From assembly GCA_030651765.1 (NCBI GenBank), contig JAUSBY010000015.1, forward strand, positions 1-64,000: a DNA stretch of 64,000 bases. Reading direction: 5' to 3'. The translations under genes were made by a program, and so were the position numbers. This stretch comes from Coriobacteriia bacterium. Lineage in GTDB: Bacteria; Actinomycetota; Coriobacteriia; Anaerosomatales; Anaerosomataceae. The notes beneath the pieces were generated by a model that was not told the origin of the DNA, did not search any database, and saw nothing but the letters and a program-made list of their open reading frames with translations. Positions within the stretch are counted from its first letter, which is position 1, and each line of letters starts with the position of its first letter. Positions 7,714-16,694 of this stretch are shown here, in pieces.

Positions 7714-10542
7714 TCACGGCCATGCTGGCTGGCCAGAGTCGACCTGCGTGTGCGATCCGCCCTGCGCCGTCTTGCAGTCCTTGCACGCCCACTGAGCGAG
7801 GCCGTTAGCGTCCCGTGTGTGACTCGTCACCTTGATCTGGATGAGGCCGGTCGCAGCGTACCTCGCGTCATCGGTCGTGTACCCGAGCAGGCGCGGCCGC
7901 TGCCAGCCGTGTGGCACGCTCACGTGGCAGTTGACGCAGTACTTCGGGCGGGTGTGCGTGACCATGTGCTGTGAGGTCGCATGTGCCGTGTTCGACCACT
8001 GGGATCCCACCAGAAGGTCATGGCACTTGGCACAGATGATGTTGGTCGCATCTGCCCCGCCGACGAACTCCATGCCGTTGACGCTCCCGGCGCTCAGGCC
8101 CGCGAGCTTCCAGTCGGCGCCATAAGCCGCATCGATCGTCCATGCCACGCCGCTGCCGTGCGGACCCTTTGCCTGCGTGTCGCTCGAAGCATCGTTCGTG
8201 TGGCACGACGTGCACGTGAGCTTCGTGTGGGGATCGTAGCTCCCCGTGAAGGTGGCTGTGGTCGGCAGCCACCAGGTGACCGAGGTGAGCGATCCACCGA
8301 TCGGGACCACGCTGAAACTTTGCTGCATCCCCACCGTCTGCCCGAGGACGTTGTGATACGAGGGGTTGGTCGGGTTGAACTCGCGCGCGACGTCGGTCGG
8401 CGAGTAGGTCTTCGATCCGCGGGTCACCGACGCCGGCTGGCTCGTGTTGGAACTGTGGCACTTGAAGCACAGGTACGCTTCGAAGTCCGTCGTGCCGCCG
8501 GCGAGCCCGTTGGCCGTGAAGGAGTTCGCGGCCCCCCAGATGCTTGCGGTGTAATCGGGCCACACCCCGAGCGCGCCGTAGACCGCTCCGCCCGCCACGC
8601 TCGTGTCGAGCTGATCTTGCGTCGCCGTGCCGCCCACCCGTCTGGCTTCGTGTGGGTTGTGGCAGTCCTCGCACTCGGCATGCCGGTTCGTTCCGCCGAG
8701 GTCGGCCGCAGTCTCGGTGTCGGTGTGCTTCGCGGTGGTCGCCGCCGGGTTGTGCCCGAAGGTGGCGGTCGCCTTCGTGATCACGTTCTTGGCGTCACTC
8801 GCGCGCCGGGTGGTGACGCCTGCCACCACCGTGGTTCCGTCACCATGGCACTGGTAGCAGAGGTTCTCCTCCTGCGACATTCCTACGCTCGCGTTCTCGC
8901 GCTCCCCGGCGTTAAGGCCGCTCGCGCCTGACGGCATCGTCCACGCGGTCAGTCGCGCAAACACCGAACCGTGCGGATCGTGGCAGTTCTCACACAGCGC
9001 CGGCGTGGTTGCGGCCGCGTAGTGTCCGGAGTCGGTGAATTCGCTCTTGTCCCAGCCGGCGAAGTACGGAGACTCGCCGCTCGAAAGGGCCGTGAAACCG
9101 ATGCGGGCGGGTACGAGCGTGTCCTGATCGATGGTGGCCGATGGCGGTGCGTCCGTGTGGCACTCCAGGCACATCCCCACGAACGACGCGGGCGACTGCT
9201 TGGTGTTGGAGGGCGAGCTCACCCGGTCCAGATCCCATGCCGAGGTGCCGCCGGCTCCCACCTCGTGCGCGTTGTGGCAACTGCTGCAGGTGAGCGACCT
9301 TCCTTCGGGCGAGGTGTACGCGGGGTGGCCCGAAGTCAGGGCGAACTCGGCCTCAACGTCACGATCGTTCCATGACAGCGGTGCCGAGTAGCCGGCGGCG
9401 GTGCGGGTCTCTTCAGACGCGGCGCTGTGGCATGCGAAGCACAGCGATGCCTCCGCGTACGTGCCGTCGGGGGTATCGACCGCGGTGTCGACTCCGCGGT
9501 ACGCGATCAGCTTGTCGGCGGCCGAGCCATGCCGCGCATGGCAGGTGAGGCACTGTACGCCCGAGTCGGTGGCACGTGCGGTGGCGTTGCCGAGCACGAT
9601 GTCGGGCCCGTGTGCCGCGTCGGCAGCGTAGCTGTGGTTCCCGCCGGTATCCGAGTACGCACCTGCGTCGCCCACGTATCCGATCGGCGTGGCGCTCGCC
9701 CCGTGACAGGCGGTGCAGAACGCGTTGCCGAGTGGCGCCGAGGCTTGCGAGTAGTACGTGTACGTGGGCTTGCCCCCGGCGTCCACGCCGGTCTGCACGC
9801 GGAGGAGCCGAGCGTAGGTTTGTGAGGCATCGTAGACGCCGTCCGCGCTGTAGTAGTACGACGCCCGGTGCGGGGTGTGGCATGCGTCGCACTCGGTGGT
9901 CTTTGCCACCATCGCGTCGGTTCGGTGTGTCGAGCCGGCCGACTGGCCGTCGTAGTCGGAGAACTCGGCTTTGATATTGAACGTGCTGCGGTCGCCGAGC
10001 GCTGACTCGGGGTTCTCGGCGGCTGTCGACCCGTGGCAGTAGTAGCACAGGGCCACGGTCCGGTAGTCGATCGGCGATGCGCCGTGCACGCTGTGGCAGC
10101 GGGTGCAGCTTATGACGGTGGGCGAGAGCCGGTAGCCATGGAGGTTCGGGGCGACCGTCGAGGAGACGGCCGAGGTGAGTCCGCCGGGGTCTTTGGCCCG
10201 CAGCGCGTAGAACCAGACGAAGGACTGCGCTATCTCGTCGGCGTGCGCATCGACCTGGACGCTCGTGCCGGTGACGCCACTTGCGACGAGCGTAGCCGAT
10301 GCGAGCGTGGCCGTTGTGACCGGAGCGCGGTAGCGGTAGACGTCGTAGGTCACGAGATGGCCGCCGGCGTCAGTGGATGGCTTCCATGTGATGGTGACCT
10401 TGCCGATGCCGCTTACGTACGCGTCCGGCTCCTGGGGAACCGTGGGCGTGGCTGCATGTGCAAGCGTCGGGAGCAGAAGCAGGCTGAGAGCCGTTGCGAC
10501 AACGATCGACCAACGGGGGACGCCGTACGCACGGCCGCTCAT
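7714..10542 (-). CDS. Exported multiheme c-type cytochrome, 15 CxxCH plus one CxxCK, with N-terminal fibronectin III-like domain
   Basis: Large exported cytochrome of 942 residues. A signal peptide (VPRWSIVVATALSLLLLPT) is followed by a fibronectin type III-like domain (residues ~33-130). Fifteen canonical CxxCH heme-attachment motifs follow (CTRCH, CYYCH, CDACH, CTACH, CLTCH, CFACH, CSSCH, CLECH, CENCH, CYQCH, CEDCH, CFKCH, CTSCH, CAKCH, CVNCH). A CKDCK lies close to the C-terminus. Start 10542 is preferred because AAAGGA sits seven bases upstream. An in-frame ATG at 10569 would overlap the upstream gene's stop as TGATG and is a real alternative. Likely a periplasmic or cell-surface electron carrier; no catalytic family was recognised. 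Coupling to the upstream membrane-anchored protein suggests they act together. Confidence 0.92.
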   Translation of the reverse strand: MSGRAYGVPRWSIVVATALSLLLLPTLAHAATPTVPQEPDAYVSGIGKVTITWKPSTDAGGHLVTYDVYRYRAPVTTATLASATLVASGVTGTSVQVDAHADEIAQSFVWFYALRAKDPGGLTSAVSSTVAPNLHGYRLSPTVISCTRCHSVHGASPIDYRTVALCYYCHGSTAAENPESALGDRSTFNIKAEFSDYDGQSAGSTHRTDAMVAKTTECDACHTPHRASYYYSADGVYDASQTYARLLRVQTGVDAGGKPTYTYYSQASAPLGNAFCTACHGASATPIGYVGDAGAYSDTGGNHSYAADAAHGPDIVLGNATARATDSGVQCLTCHARHGSAADKLIAYRGVDTAVDTPDGTYAEASLCFACHSAASEETRTAAGYSAPLSWNDRDVEAEFALTSGHPAYTSPEGRSLTCSSCHNAHEVGAGGTSAWDLDRVSSPSNTKQSPASFVGMCLECHTDAPPSATIDQDTLVPARIGFTALSSGESPYFAGWDKSEFTDSGHYAAATTPALCENCHDPHGSVFARLTAWTMPSGASGLNAGERENASVGMSQEENLCYQCHGDGTTVVAGVTTRRASDAKNVITKATATFGHNPAATTAKHTDTETAADLGGTNRHAECEDCHNPHEARRVGGTATQDQLDTSVAGGAVYGALGVWPDYTASIWGAANSFTANGLAGGTTDFEAYLCFKCHSSNTSQPASVTRGSKTYSPTDVAREFNPTNPSYHNVLGQTVGMQQSFSVVPIGGSLTSVTWWLPTTATFTGSYDPHTKLTCTSCHTNDASSDTQAKGPHGSGVAWTIDAAYGADWKLAGLSAGSVNGMEFVGGADATNIICAKCHDLLVGSQWSNTAHATSQHMVTHTRPKYCVNCHVSVPHGWQRPRLLGYTTDDARYAATGLIQIKVTSHTRDANGLAQWACKDCKTAQGGSHTQVDSGQPAWP

Positions 10543-10568
10543 CGCGGTGTCCTTTCGTCGGCCGGTCA

Positions 10569-11288
10569 TCACAGTTTCACCGCCTGCACGAAGACAAGCT
10601 CGCCGTCGGTGTCGGCGAGACTCGTGAGGTACCATTCACCGTCTACGTAGCGCAGGGGGATGGCGATCGTGTGCTCGGAGACGATCTCCGCGTCCTCCCA
10701 TCGGACGATCGCGTACGCCACATAGACCGTGGCTTGTCCCTGCGCGTAGACATCGACGTTGGCGCCCGGCGTGGAGCTCAGGATCGAGGGATAGCGCGCA
10801 ACGAGGCTGTCGGCATAGGGCTGCTGGCTGCCTTCATCCGGCGCCAACAGCAAGCCGAGCGCTGTGGCGTCGCCATCCATGAGCGCCGTCACGATCTTGG
10901 CGGCAGCGGCCTCGATCTCGATCGCGCCGCGCGTGACGACTTGCGCGGTCTCACGCTCGTAGACAGCCCACGGGTCGGGCACGGTCTCGTTGGTGTCGGT
11001 CTGTGGCGGGTCGTCGGTTGATGCGGCTGAGGTGCGGCGTGCGGGGGTCGAGCTGGCCCCAGACGCGGCCGGGGTGAGGTCGCGAGGAGTGGCGGGCGGA
11101 GTGGGGACGTCGACCACGTCAGGCGCTTGGGCGGGTGCGTCCGCAGCGGTCGCGGGCGGCGTGCCGTCAGAGGCGGGTGGAGAGTCCGACGGGTCTGTGC
11201 CGGGGACGCCGTTCCACGCTATCGCAACACCGAGCACCACCAGCGCCGTCAGGGCGATCCCGATCGCCCAGTGTTTCCGCGTGTCCAC
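10569..11288 (-). CDS. Membrane-anchored protein with Pro/Thr/Ala linker and NTF2-like C-terminal domain
   Basis: Protein of 239 residues that I do not recognise by name. One N-terminal membrane helix (residues ~7-25, WAIGIALTALVVLGVAIAW) is followed by ~75 residues of Pro/Ala/Thr/Ser-rich linker, typical of a wall-spanning spacer. A C-terminal domain of ~125 residues follows; its alternating helix and strand pattern (AIEIEAAAAKIVTALMDGDA, then VDVYAQGQATVYVAYAIV) resembles NTF2-like or Cif-like folds. Its stop is at or next to the start of the 15-heme cytochrome, so it is the first gene of that leftward unit. It may position or assist maturation of the cytochrome outside the membrane (inference). 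Confidence 0.75.
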   Translation of the reverse strand: MDTRKHWAIGIALTALVVLGVAIAWNGVPGTDPSDSPPASDGTPPATAADAPAQAPDVVDVPTPPATPRDLTPAASGASSTPARRTSAASTDDPPQTDTNETVPDPWAVYERETAQVVTRGAIEIEAAAAKIVTALMDGDATALGLLLAPDEGSQQPYADSLVARYPSILSSTPGANVDVYAQGQATVYVAYAIVRWEDAEIVSEHTIAIPLRYVDGEWYLTSLADTDGELVFVQAVKL

Positions 11289-11492
11289 AGCGGCCCCCTG
11301 CCAGAGTCGATACCTCCGACCAGGTTATCGGCGCACCGTATCGGGCATCGTAGGGTCTCCGATGCCGAACAGCGCCGAGGTGCCGCTCGTCTTTATGTTC
11401 GCGCCGTTCAGCGCTCTCTTCTCGCCGTTTTCTGACGAACGGTCGCGTGGGGGAGCTCGCCGACGGCTGCGGCGCCGGATCCGGTACACGGC

Positions 11493-11521
11493 TTGCGAGG
11501 ACGTCGGTCGCGTGGTAGTCT
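11493..11521 (+). promoter_or_regulatory. Sigma-70-type promoter of the initiator tRNA
   Basis: TTGCGA (11493-11498), a 17-base spacer, then TAGTCT (11516-11521), ending 31 bases before the tRNA. This is one of the best -35/-10 matches in the window and is correctly placed for a stable-RNA gene. Confidence 0.65.
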
Positions 11522-11552
11522 GACTACTCGCCGTGAGGCGGAAACTGAATAC

Positions 11553-11629
<77 letters not shown>

Positions 11630-11825
11630 ACACATTCGCAGGTCAGACATGGTAAACGTGTCTGGCCTGTTTGCATGTCCGGCGACGGATGCCAGTGTGC
11701 GCCAAGACTTCCGAGTGAGCGCACGAGGTTGCCCCGGTGTCAGGGAGTCGTGGTACGGTTTGCTCACGGGACGGGGTCCGTACGGGCCGATCGGCCGAGT
11801 GGCCGCGAGCAGGGGGAGGTGCAGG

Positions 11826-12143
11826 GTGGATCGCATCGCACGGAGACTCATCACGCTCATCGTCATCAGCGCCATCGTGATCATGGGTGCTGGCTGCGGC
11901 GGGATGAGCGTGGAAGAGACCTTCAAGTCCAACCTCGAGAAGCAGGGGCTCAAGACCAGCGAGATCTCGGTCACCATGAACCCGCACGAGGCGCAGATCA
12001 TGATGGACAAGATGATCCTGCAGAGTCACGGCATCACGAATGTCTCGGAGGGCTCGCTGGTGCACGCCACCGTCAAGCTCGACAACGGTGAGGAGATCAG
12101 CGCGGTCAAGTACGACGGTAAGGTCTACACCTACAAGAACTAG
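11826..12143 (+). CDS. Small lipoprotein, conserved-hypothetical type
   Basis: 105-residue putative lipoprotein. The GTG start at 11826 has AGGGGGAGG six bases upstream; longer frames reach back into the tRNA flank and have no such site. The N-terminus is a lipoprotein signal peptide (RRLITLIVISAIVIMGAGC), with the lipobox ending at Cys24. The mature part is small and mixed helix/strand (VEETFKSNLEKQGLKTSEI, then DNGEEISAVKYDGKVYTYKN). No family was recognised. It is followed by its own hairpin terminator at 12173-12207, so it is monocistronic. Confidence 0.75.
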   Translation: MDRIARRLITLIVISAIVIMGAGCGGMSVEETFKSNLEKQGLKTSEISVTMNPHEAQIMMDKMILQSHGITNVSEGSLVHATVKLDNGEEISAVKYDGKVYTYKN

Positions 12144-12172
12144 CACGCCGGCTCTACAGGGGGAACCAAAGC

Positions 12173-12207
12173 GACAGGTCCGAGACTGTGTAGCGCTCGG
12201 GCCTGTC
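12173..12207 (+). terminator. Hairpin terminator after the small lipoprotein gene
   Basis: GACAGGTCCGAG (12173-12184) pairs with CTCGGGCCTGTC (12196-12207): twelve base pairs including one G-U, with an 11-base loop. Only a weak T content follows (TCGTT). Confidence 0.6.
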
Positions 12208-12265
12208 TCGTTGCCCGCCCGAAGGCGTACCATCATGTGGGGACACCGTCTATCGAGGGGGCGGC

Positions 12266-13363
12266 ATGCGCGTTCATCGTGGTGCGGCGGTACTTCTCGT
12301 GTGTGCGCTGACGGCATTTGCGGCCGGCTGCGGCGGCGATTCAGGGGGCAGTGCCGATGGCAGCGCCCCCGAGTCCGGCGGTGCCGTGACGGGCACGCTC
12401 CCCGGGGCGTTCGCCGGGGCCGCAGGCTCCAAGGACCTCCCCATAACCGCCGAAGGCGGGGGTGTCGGCCTGAGCACCGGTGACGCGTACGCGGCAGTCT
12501 CCGTGCCTGCGGGCGCGGCGGCCGACGGCTCGACGTGGAAGGTGACGCCGCTTGCAGAGGCGCCGGCAGGCGTCGAGAAGCCGCTCTGCCCCGGTGTGTA
12601 CGTCGAGACAGAAGGCGCCGACCCCACCGACTGGTGCGCGGTCGGCTTCTCGCTTCCCGGCACCGCGTCGCCGGACGCGACCATCGTTAAACTCGCGGAC
12701 GATGGCACCGTTGCCGAGGTCGTCTCAACCGAGCGTCTGGACTACGGCGGGCGCACCTTCCTGACCGCATATGTGGACGGCTTCTCGGCATACACCACGG
12801 CCGAGGAGGACCAGGCCGCGCGCGACCAGGCGTTCCAGGACCGCGCGAAGGCGAAGGGTCAGCAGGTCGACTGGACGATCAAGGCGATCGGCACCGAGAC
12901 CCAGGAGGTGCAGGGCTGGGAGTTCACGTACGATCTCGACCTGTTCGCGTCGGGCGGCGGAGTCGGGGTCGGCGGCATGTACAAGGGCACGTGTCTGCTC
13001 TCGATGACGGGGAAGTACAAGGAGGATCTCGGCATCGTCCAGAGCCTTGGGGACGTGTCCGGCGGCATACGTGACCAGGACGTGCAGTTCGTCATCGTTG
13101 ACGCGCAACTTGCCAACCTCCTGACCGGTGAGGGGGACGGTGATGGGACGGTCTGCGGCAGCGGCCTGCTCGACGGCGAAGGCTTCGGCAGCCTCAACAT
13201 CTACGCGTCGGCTCCGGATGTCAGCGGTGAGTACCACTCGGGCCCGGTCTCGGGCTCGGAACCGATGCGCTTCTACATCAAGGTGACGACCTTCGAAGAC
13301 GTCCAGGTCGAGATTCCGGACGTCGGCATCTTTCCCGGCAAGATCCTGCGTACTGCCAAGTAG
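12266..13363 (+). CDS. Secreted lipoprotein of unknown function
   Basis: 365-residue putative lipoprotein with signal peptide VHRGAAVLLVCALTAFAAGC and lipobox AAGC at about residue 23. A Gly/Ser/Asp-rich linker follows, then a beta-rich domain (residues ~50-180) that resembles a ZU5-like or immunoglobulin-like fold: ITAEGGGVGLSTGDAYAAVS, and VPAGAAADGSTWKVTPL in the style of 'sense-making' exported domains. A second domain spans residues ~190-365. The ATG start has GAGGGGGCGGC directly upstream. I do not recognise a family. It stands alone between a terminator and a convergent gene. Confidence 0.75.
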   Translation: MRVHRGAAVLLVCALTAFAAGCGGDSGGSADGSAPESGGAVTGTLPGAFAGAAGSKDLPITAEGGGVGLSTGDAYAAVSVPAGAAADGSTWKVTPLAEAPAGVEKPLCPGVYVETEGADPTDWCAVGFSLPGTASPDATIVKLADDGTVAEVVSTERLDYGGRTFLTAYVDGFSAYTTAEEDQAARDQAFQDRAKAKGQQVDWTIKAIGTETQEVQGWEFTYDLDLFASGGGVGVGGMYKGTCLLSMTGKYKEDLGIVQSLGDVSGGIRDQDVQFVIVDAQLANLLTGEGDGDGTVCGSGLLDGEGFGSLNIYASAPDVSGEYHSGPVSGSEPMRFYIKVTTFEDVQVEIPDVGIFPGKILRTAK

Positions 13364-13408
13364 ACGGAGCTTTGACCGGGGCCTTCCCGGAGGCGGACCA
13401 GGCGCTGA

Positions 13409-13690
13409 TCAGTAGTAGCAGCGAACCCGCACGCCAAGCCGCTCGAGGTGCTTGGGCAGTGCCTCGAAGTGCTTGCTGCTGCCAGGGTACGCGCGTCCGG
13501 TGCTGACGCCATTCTGGGTGATGTTGAGAGGCATCTCACACACATCGATGATGCGCTTCTTCATCTCTTCATCGATCTCGGCCGAGAAGTCGTGGCCGAT
13601 GTCGAGCATCTTCCCGTCTTCGATCTTGTGCCAGGTGAGCGTCGCGAGCAGCTTGTCGCCCTTGGTCAGGTCCATGTGCGCCTTGATCAT
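13409..13690 (-). CDS. Small soluble protein of unknown function
   Basis: 93-residue protein (MIKAHMDLTKGDKLLATLTW...) with no signal peptide or membrane segment. The ATG at 13690 was chosen because GGAAGGAGA lies about six bases upstream; the longer frame to 13708 would place the start before that site. It contains two cysteines, one in DVCEMPL and one near the C-terminus in RVRCYY. No recognised family. It lies 46 bases downstream of the next lipoprotein gene and is probably co-transcribed with it. Confidence 0.65.
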   Translation of the reverse strand: MIKAHMDLTKGDKLLATLTWHKIEDGKMLDIGHDFSAEIDEEMKKRIIDVCEMPLNITQNGVSTGRAYPGSSKHFEALPKHLERLGVRVRCYY

Positions 13691-13736
13691 GACGCTCTCC
13701 TTCCGCACGTCGTCACGGTGGTTGCGCGGCGCGGCC

Positions 13737-14075
13737 TCATTCTCCGGCCGGTTCGAGCAGCCGAACGAACTCGAACGAGCTCGTCACATCCAGCCAGACC
13801 AGGTGCATGCTCATCCTGACCTCGGCGCGCCGGGTCTCGCTCCCTGCCGACTCCGCATCTATACCGTTCGCCTCGGCTTCGGCAGTCGTGATCGACGCGG
13901 TTATGTTCCGCCCGTCGTCGAGCTGCATGCCGATGCTCGGGGTCTCCCCGCCGCTCGCGTCGGCGTCTTCGTACTCATAGATCGTGCCAGTCTCGAGCCG
14001 TTCGCTGCACCCGCCGGTCGCAAGGCCGACGAAGACGAGCGCGATGATCGCGACGAGCGCGATGAATCGTCTCAC
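13737..14075 (-). CDS. Small lipoprotein of unknown function
   Basis: 112 residues with a lipoprotein signal peptide (RRFIALVAIIALVFVGLATG then GC) and lipobox TGGC at about residue 23. The mature part is short, acidic and beta-rich (IGMQLDDGRNITASITTAEA). No known family. It is probably transcribed with the downstream 93-residue gene. The ribokinase gene immediately upstream is also leftward, but a 39-base gap separates them, so read-through from the nucleoside operon is possible. Confidence 0.7.
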   Translation of the reverse strand: MRRFIALVAIIALVFVGLATGGCSERLETGTIYEYEDADASGGETPSIGMQLDDGRNITASITTAEAEANGIDAESAGSETRRAEVRMSMHLVWLDVTSSFEFVRLLEPAGE

Positions 14076-14114
14076 AGTCGCTCTCCCTCTGTCGCCGGGC
14101 GCCGCCAGGCGCCC

Positions 14115-15017
14115 TCAGCCCCGGTCCGTAGCCTCATCCACCTCGGCACGGCGCGGTATCGAGTCCATGGCACCGCGTCGCTGAACCGTCAGAGCCGCCA
14201 CACGCACCGCCCAGCGCGTCGCATCGACGGCCGCTGCGCCGTTCAGCAGCCCGTCGGTCAGCGCGGCGCAGAACGTGTCTCCGGCAGCGGTAGCGTCGAT
14301 CGCATCGACGGGGATCGCCGGGATGTGGGTGGTTCTGCCTTCATCGATAACCAGTGCGCCGTGCGCACCGAGGGTCACCACCACGATGCGAGGACCCTCG
14401 AGCGACGTGGCCATCTCGGCCAGGGCGGTGATGTCGTCAGTCCCCGGAACGCCTGCCAGAGCTGCGAGCTCGTGGCGGTTTGGTACGAGCACGTCCACGC
14501 GCTGGAGTACCCCCGGAGAGATCGGTCGGGCAGGTGCGGGGTTGAGTACGAACATGCCGCGGCACAACTCGCTCGCACGCGCCACCACGTCCGCCGGGAC
14601 CTCCTGCTGCGCGAGTACGCACCGGGCCGCGGCGATGCGATCCGCCAGTGCGTCGAGCCCGGCAGCCGACAGTGCTCCGTTGGCTCCGGGGGCCACGACG
14701 ATGGTGCTCTCACCCCCGGGTTCGACGAACACGAACGCCTGGCCGGTCGGCGCGTCTGATCGCGTGATGCCGCCGGTGTCCACGCCCTCGTCGGCGAGGA
14801 TCCCGAGCATCCAGTCCCCGTCGGCATCGGCGCCCACGGCCCCGAGCATACCGACGTTGCGGCCGAGCCTCGCGAGCGCCACCGCCTGGTTGGCGCCCTT
14901 GCCTCCGGGCCCCCGGTGCACGTCCGCTCCAAGCAGCGTGGCACCGCGCTCGAGAGCGCTCGGCACCTCGACCGCCCGGTCCACGTTGATACTGCCGACG
15001 ACCACGACCTCACTCAT
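14115..15017 (-). CDS. rbsK: Ribokinase-type PfkB carbohydrate kinase
   Basis: PfkB-family kinase, 300 residues, the normal ribokinase length. It carries the N-terminal substrate signature GSINVDR, the GGKGANQAV glycine motif (about residues 38-46), and the C-terminal catalytic motif DATAAGDTF with the catalytic aspartate; the usual GAGD is AAGD here. Predicted to phosphorylate ribose to ribose 5-phosphate. Its start overlaps the nucleoside hydrolase stop by eight bases. That order makes sense: the hydrolase frees ribose from a nucleoside and this kinase traps it. It is the last gene of the seven-gene leftward operon. Confidence 0.9.
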   Translation of the reverse strand: MSEVVVVGSINVDRAVEVPSALERGATLLGADVHRGPGGKGANQAVALARLGRNVGMLGAVGADADGDWMLGILADEGVDTGGITRSDAPTGQAFVFVEPGGESTIVVAPGANGALSAAGLDALADRIAAARCVLAQQEVPADVVARASELCRGMFVLNPAPARPISPGVLQRVDVLVPNRHELAALAGVPGTDDITALAEMATSLEGPRIVVVTLGAHGALVIDEGRTTHIPAIPVDAIDATAAGDTFCAALTDGLLNGAAAVDATRWAVRVAALTVQRRGAMDSIPRRAEVDEATDRG

Positions 15018-15942
15018 AGCTGGCGATCGCTCCGATCATCAGGTCCCAGAACCGTTCGGTATCCAGCGTCATCGCAACGAGCGCGTTGTCGGGCTCGCCG
15101 GTGAGGTGGTGCAGATCCACACACGTGGCCCCGCTCGTGTAGCGCCCCCTCGTCTCGATCGCCACAGGCGCCGGAATGCACGCCACCAGCGTGGGATCGA
15201 TCACGCGCGCCACCGCGACCGGATCGTGCAGCGGAGGCGAGGTGAAGCCCCACGTCTTGAGGTAGCTTGCCGAGAAGAAGGTCAGCAGTTCGACGCAGAG
15301 GTCCCCCATGGGCGTGCCGAGCTTGCGGATCCGATCGAGCACCTCGGGCGTCGCGAGCGCCTGGTGCGTGATGTTCAGACCGCACATCGTCACGGGGATC
15401 CCGGAGCGGAACACGATGTCGGCAGCCTCGGGGTCGACCTTGATGTTGAACTCGGCATACGGCGTGTCGTTCCCGCGCTCGGTCGAGCCACCCATCAACA
15501 CGATCTCGCGGATCCGCGGCCCGAGTTCCGGGTGCGTCTTGAGCACGAGCGCGATGTTGGTGAGCGGGCCGGTGGGCACGAGCGTGATCGGCTCGGGGTG
15601 CTCGGTCAGCAGACGCACGATGAGGTCGTGGGCGCACTCGTCTGCCTCGGGCACCGTGGGATCGGCAAACGCCGGGCCGTCGAGCCCGGAGACCCCGTGC
15701 ACGTACTCGCCTATGTGCAGCGAGCCGAGCAGCGGACCGGCCGCGCCCGTGGCGATCGGCACGCCGGTGATGCCGGCCACCGAGCACATCCGGCGGGCGT
15801 TGAGCGTGCACTTCTCGACCGTCTGGTTGCCACCGCACGTCGTTATCGCGAGAAGGTCCACGTCCGGGCGAGCAGCGGCGAGCAGTATGGCGAGCGCGTC
15901 ATCGTGACCCGGGTCGCAGTCGAGGATGATCGGTGTCGGCAT
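15010..15942 (-). CDS. Inosine/uridine-preferring nucleoside hydrolase family protein
   Basis: N-ribohydrolase of the IUNH family, 310 residues. The N-terminal calcium-binding signature DCDPGHDDA (DxDxxxDD) is intact at residues 8-16, and the downstream PTGPLTNIA and LMGGS motifs are present. Cleaves the N-glycosidic bond of ribonucleosides to base plus ribose. The ATG at 15942 was chosen because it restores the canonical N-terminus (MPTPIILDCDPG) and lies just after the stop of the upstream gene with GAGGG in between. The longer frame adds an unrelated arginine-rich stretch. The exact nucleoside preference cannot be read from sequence. Confidence 0.92.
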   Translation of the reverse strand: MPTPIILDCDPGHDDALAILLAAARPDVDLLAITTCGGNQTVEKCTLNARRMCSVAGITGVPIATGAAGPLLGSLHIGEYVHGVSGLDGPAFADPTVPEADECAHDLIVRLLTEHPEPITLVPTGPLTNIALVLKTHPELGPRIREIVLMGGSTERGNDTPYAEFNIKVDPEAADIVFRSGIPVTMCGLNITHQALATPEVLDRIRKLGTPMGDLCVELLTFFSASYLKTWGFTSPPLHDPVAVARVIDPTLVACIPAPVAIETRGRYTSGATCVDLHHLTGEPDNALVAMTLDTERFWDLMIGAIASYE

Positions 15943-15947
15943 CGCCC

Positions 15948-16694
15948 TCACGACCCCGCGAGCCAGCGCGTGAGCTGCCCGAACAGCCGGCCGTAGCCGG
16001 GCCACGCGACGAAGTCGTCGGGACACCAGTGCGGGCCGATGTCGGACGCCCACACAGCCGTGCGACCGGCGCCGACCATGCGCACCGCGAGCAGCGGATC
16101 CTCACCCACTCGGGCGAGAAGCTGCGCGTCGTCTTTCAGGCCGAAGCGGTTGTAGCCGAGGAGTGTCGGCCATGCGTCGCCGACGCCATCGAGCACGGGA
16201 TGTCCGGCGTCCACCACGTGCGGCTCGGCACCCTCGGGCGTCTCCACGCGGTCGTCCCACGGGTCGATGATCGACGGCAGGATCTCGTCTATCGGTGTGC
16301 GCCGATACATCGCCTTGCCCTCGAAGCCCTGGAAGCTCATGTAGCCCCCGGCCATCAGCAACCCGCCGCCTGCGTGCACCCACTCGGCCAGCACCTTCAG
16401 CCGGTTGACGGTGCGCTTCCCTCGAAGCCACGTGTCCGGATGGAGCAGGATGCTGTCGGCGCCGATGTCCGAGAGAACCACCACGTCGTAGGCGCCAAAG
16501 GCGTCGACCGAGGCGGGAAACTGCTCGGGCACCTCGTGGGCGGGCATGTGCGTGACCTCGATGCCCTGTGCGGTCAGTGCGTCTCTGAGCGGAGCCACTC
16601 CGGTCTCGAAGACGACCGACTGAAACGAGTCGAATCCCTTGTAGTGCGTGGATTCGCTCACCCACGACTCGCCGGCAACCAGTACGCGCGTCAT
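15948..16694 (-). CDS. Class I glutamine amidotransferase-like (GATase1-like) protein
   Basis: 248-residue protein of the cytoplasmic GATase1-like group: MTRVLVAGESWVSESTHYKG at the start, a VVLSDIGADSILLHP strand-turn, and GGLLMAGGYMSFQG where a class I amidotransferase nucleophile elbow would sit. That elbow lacks cysteine (AGGYMSF), so it is unlikely to be a classical glutaminase. Members of this group occur next to sugar transporters and lactonase-like enzymes; the reaction is not established. The four-base ATGA overlap with the phosphotriesterase-like gene upstream places it in the same pathway. Confidence 0.8.
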   Translation of the reverse strand: MTRVLVAGESWVSESTHYKGFDSFQSVVFETGVAPLRDALTAQGIEVTHMPAHEVPEQFPASVDAFGAYDVVVLSDIGADSILLHPDTWLRGKRTVNRLKVLAEWVHAGGGLLMAGGYMSFQGFEGKAMYRRTPIDEILPSIIDPWDDRVETPEGAEPHVVDAGHPVLDGVGDAWPTLLGYNRFGLKDDAQLLARVGEDPLLAVRMVGAGRTAVWASDIGPHWCPDDFVAWPGYGRLFGQLTRWLAGS

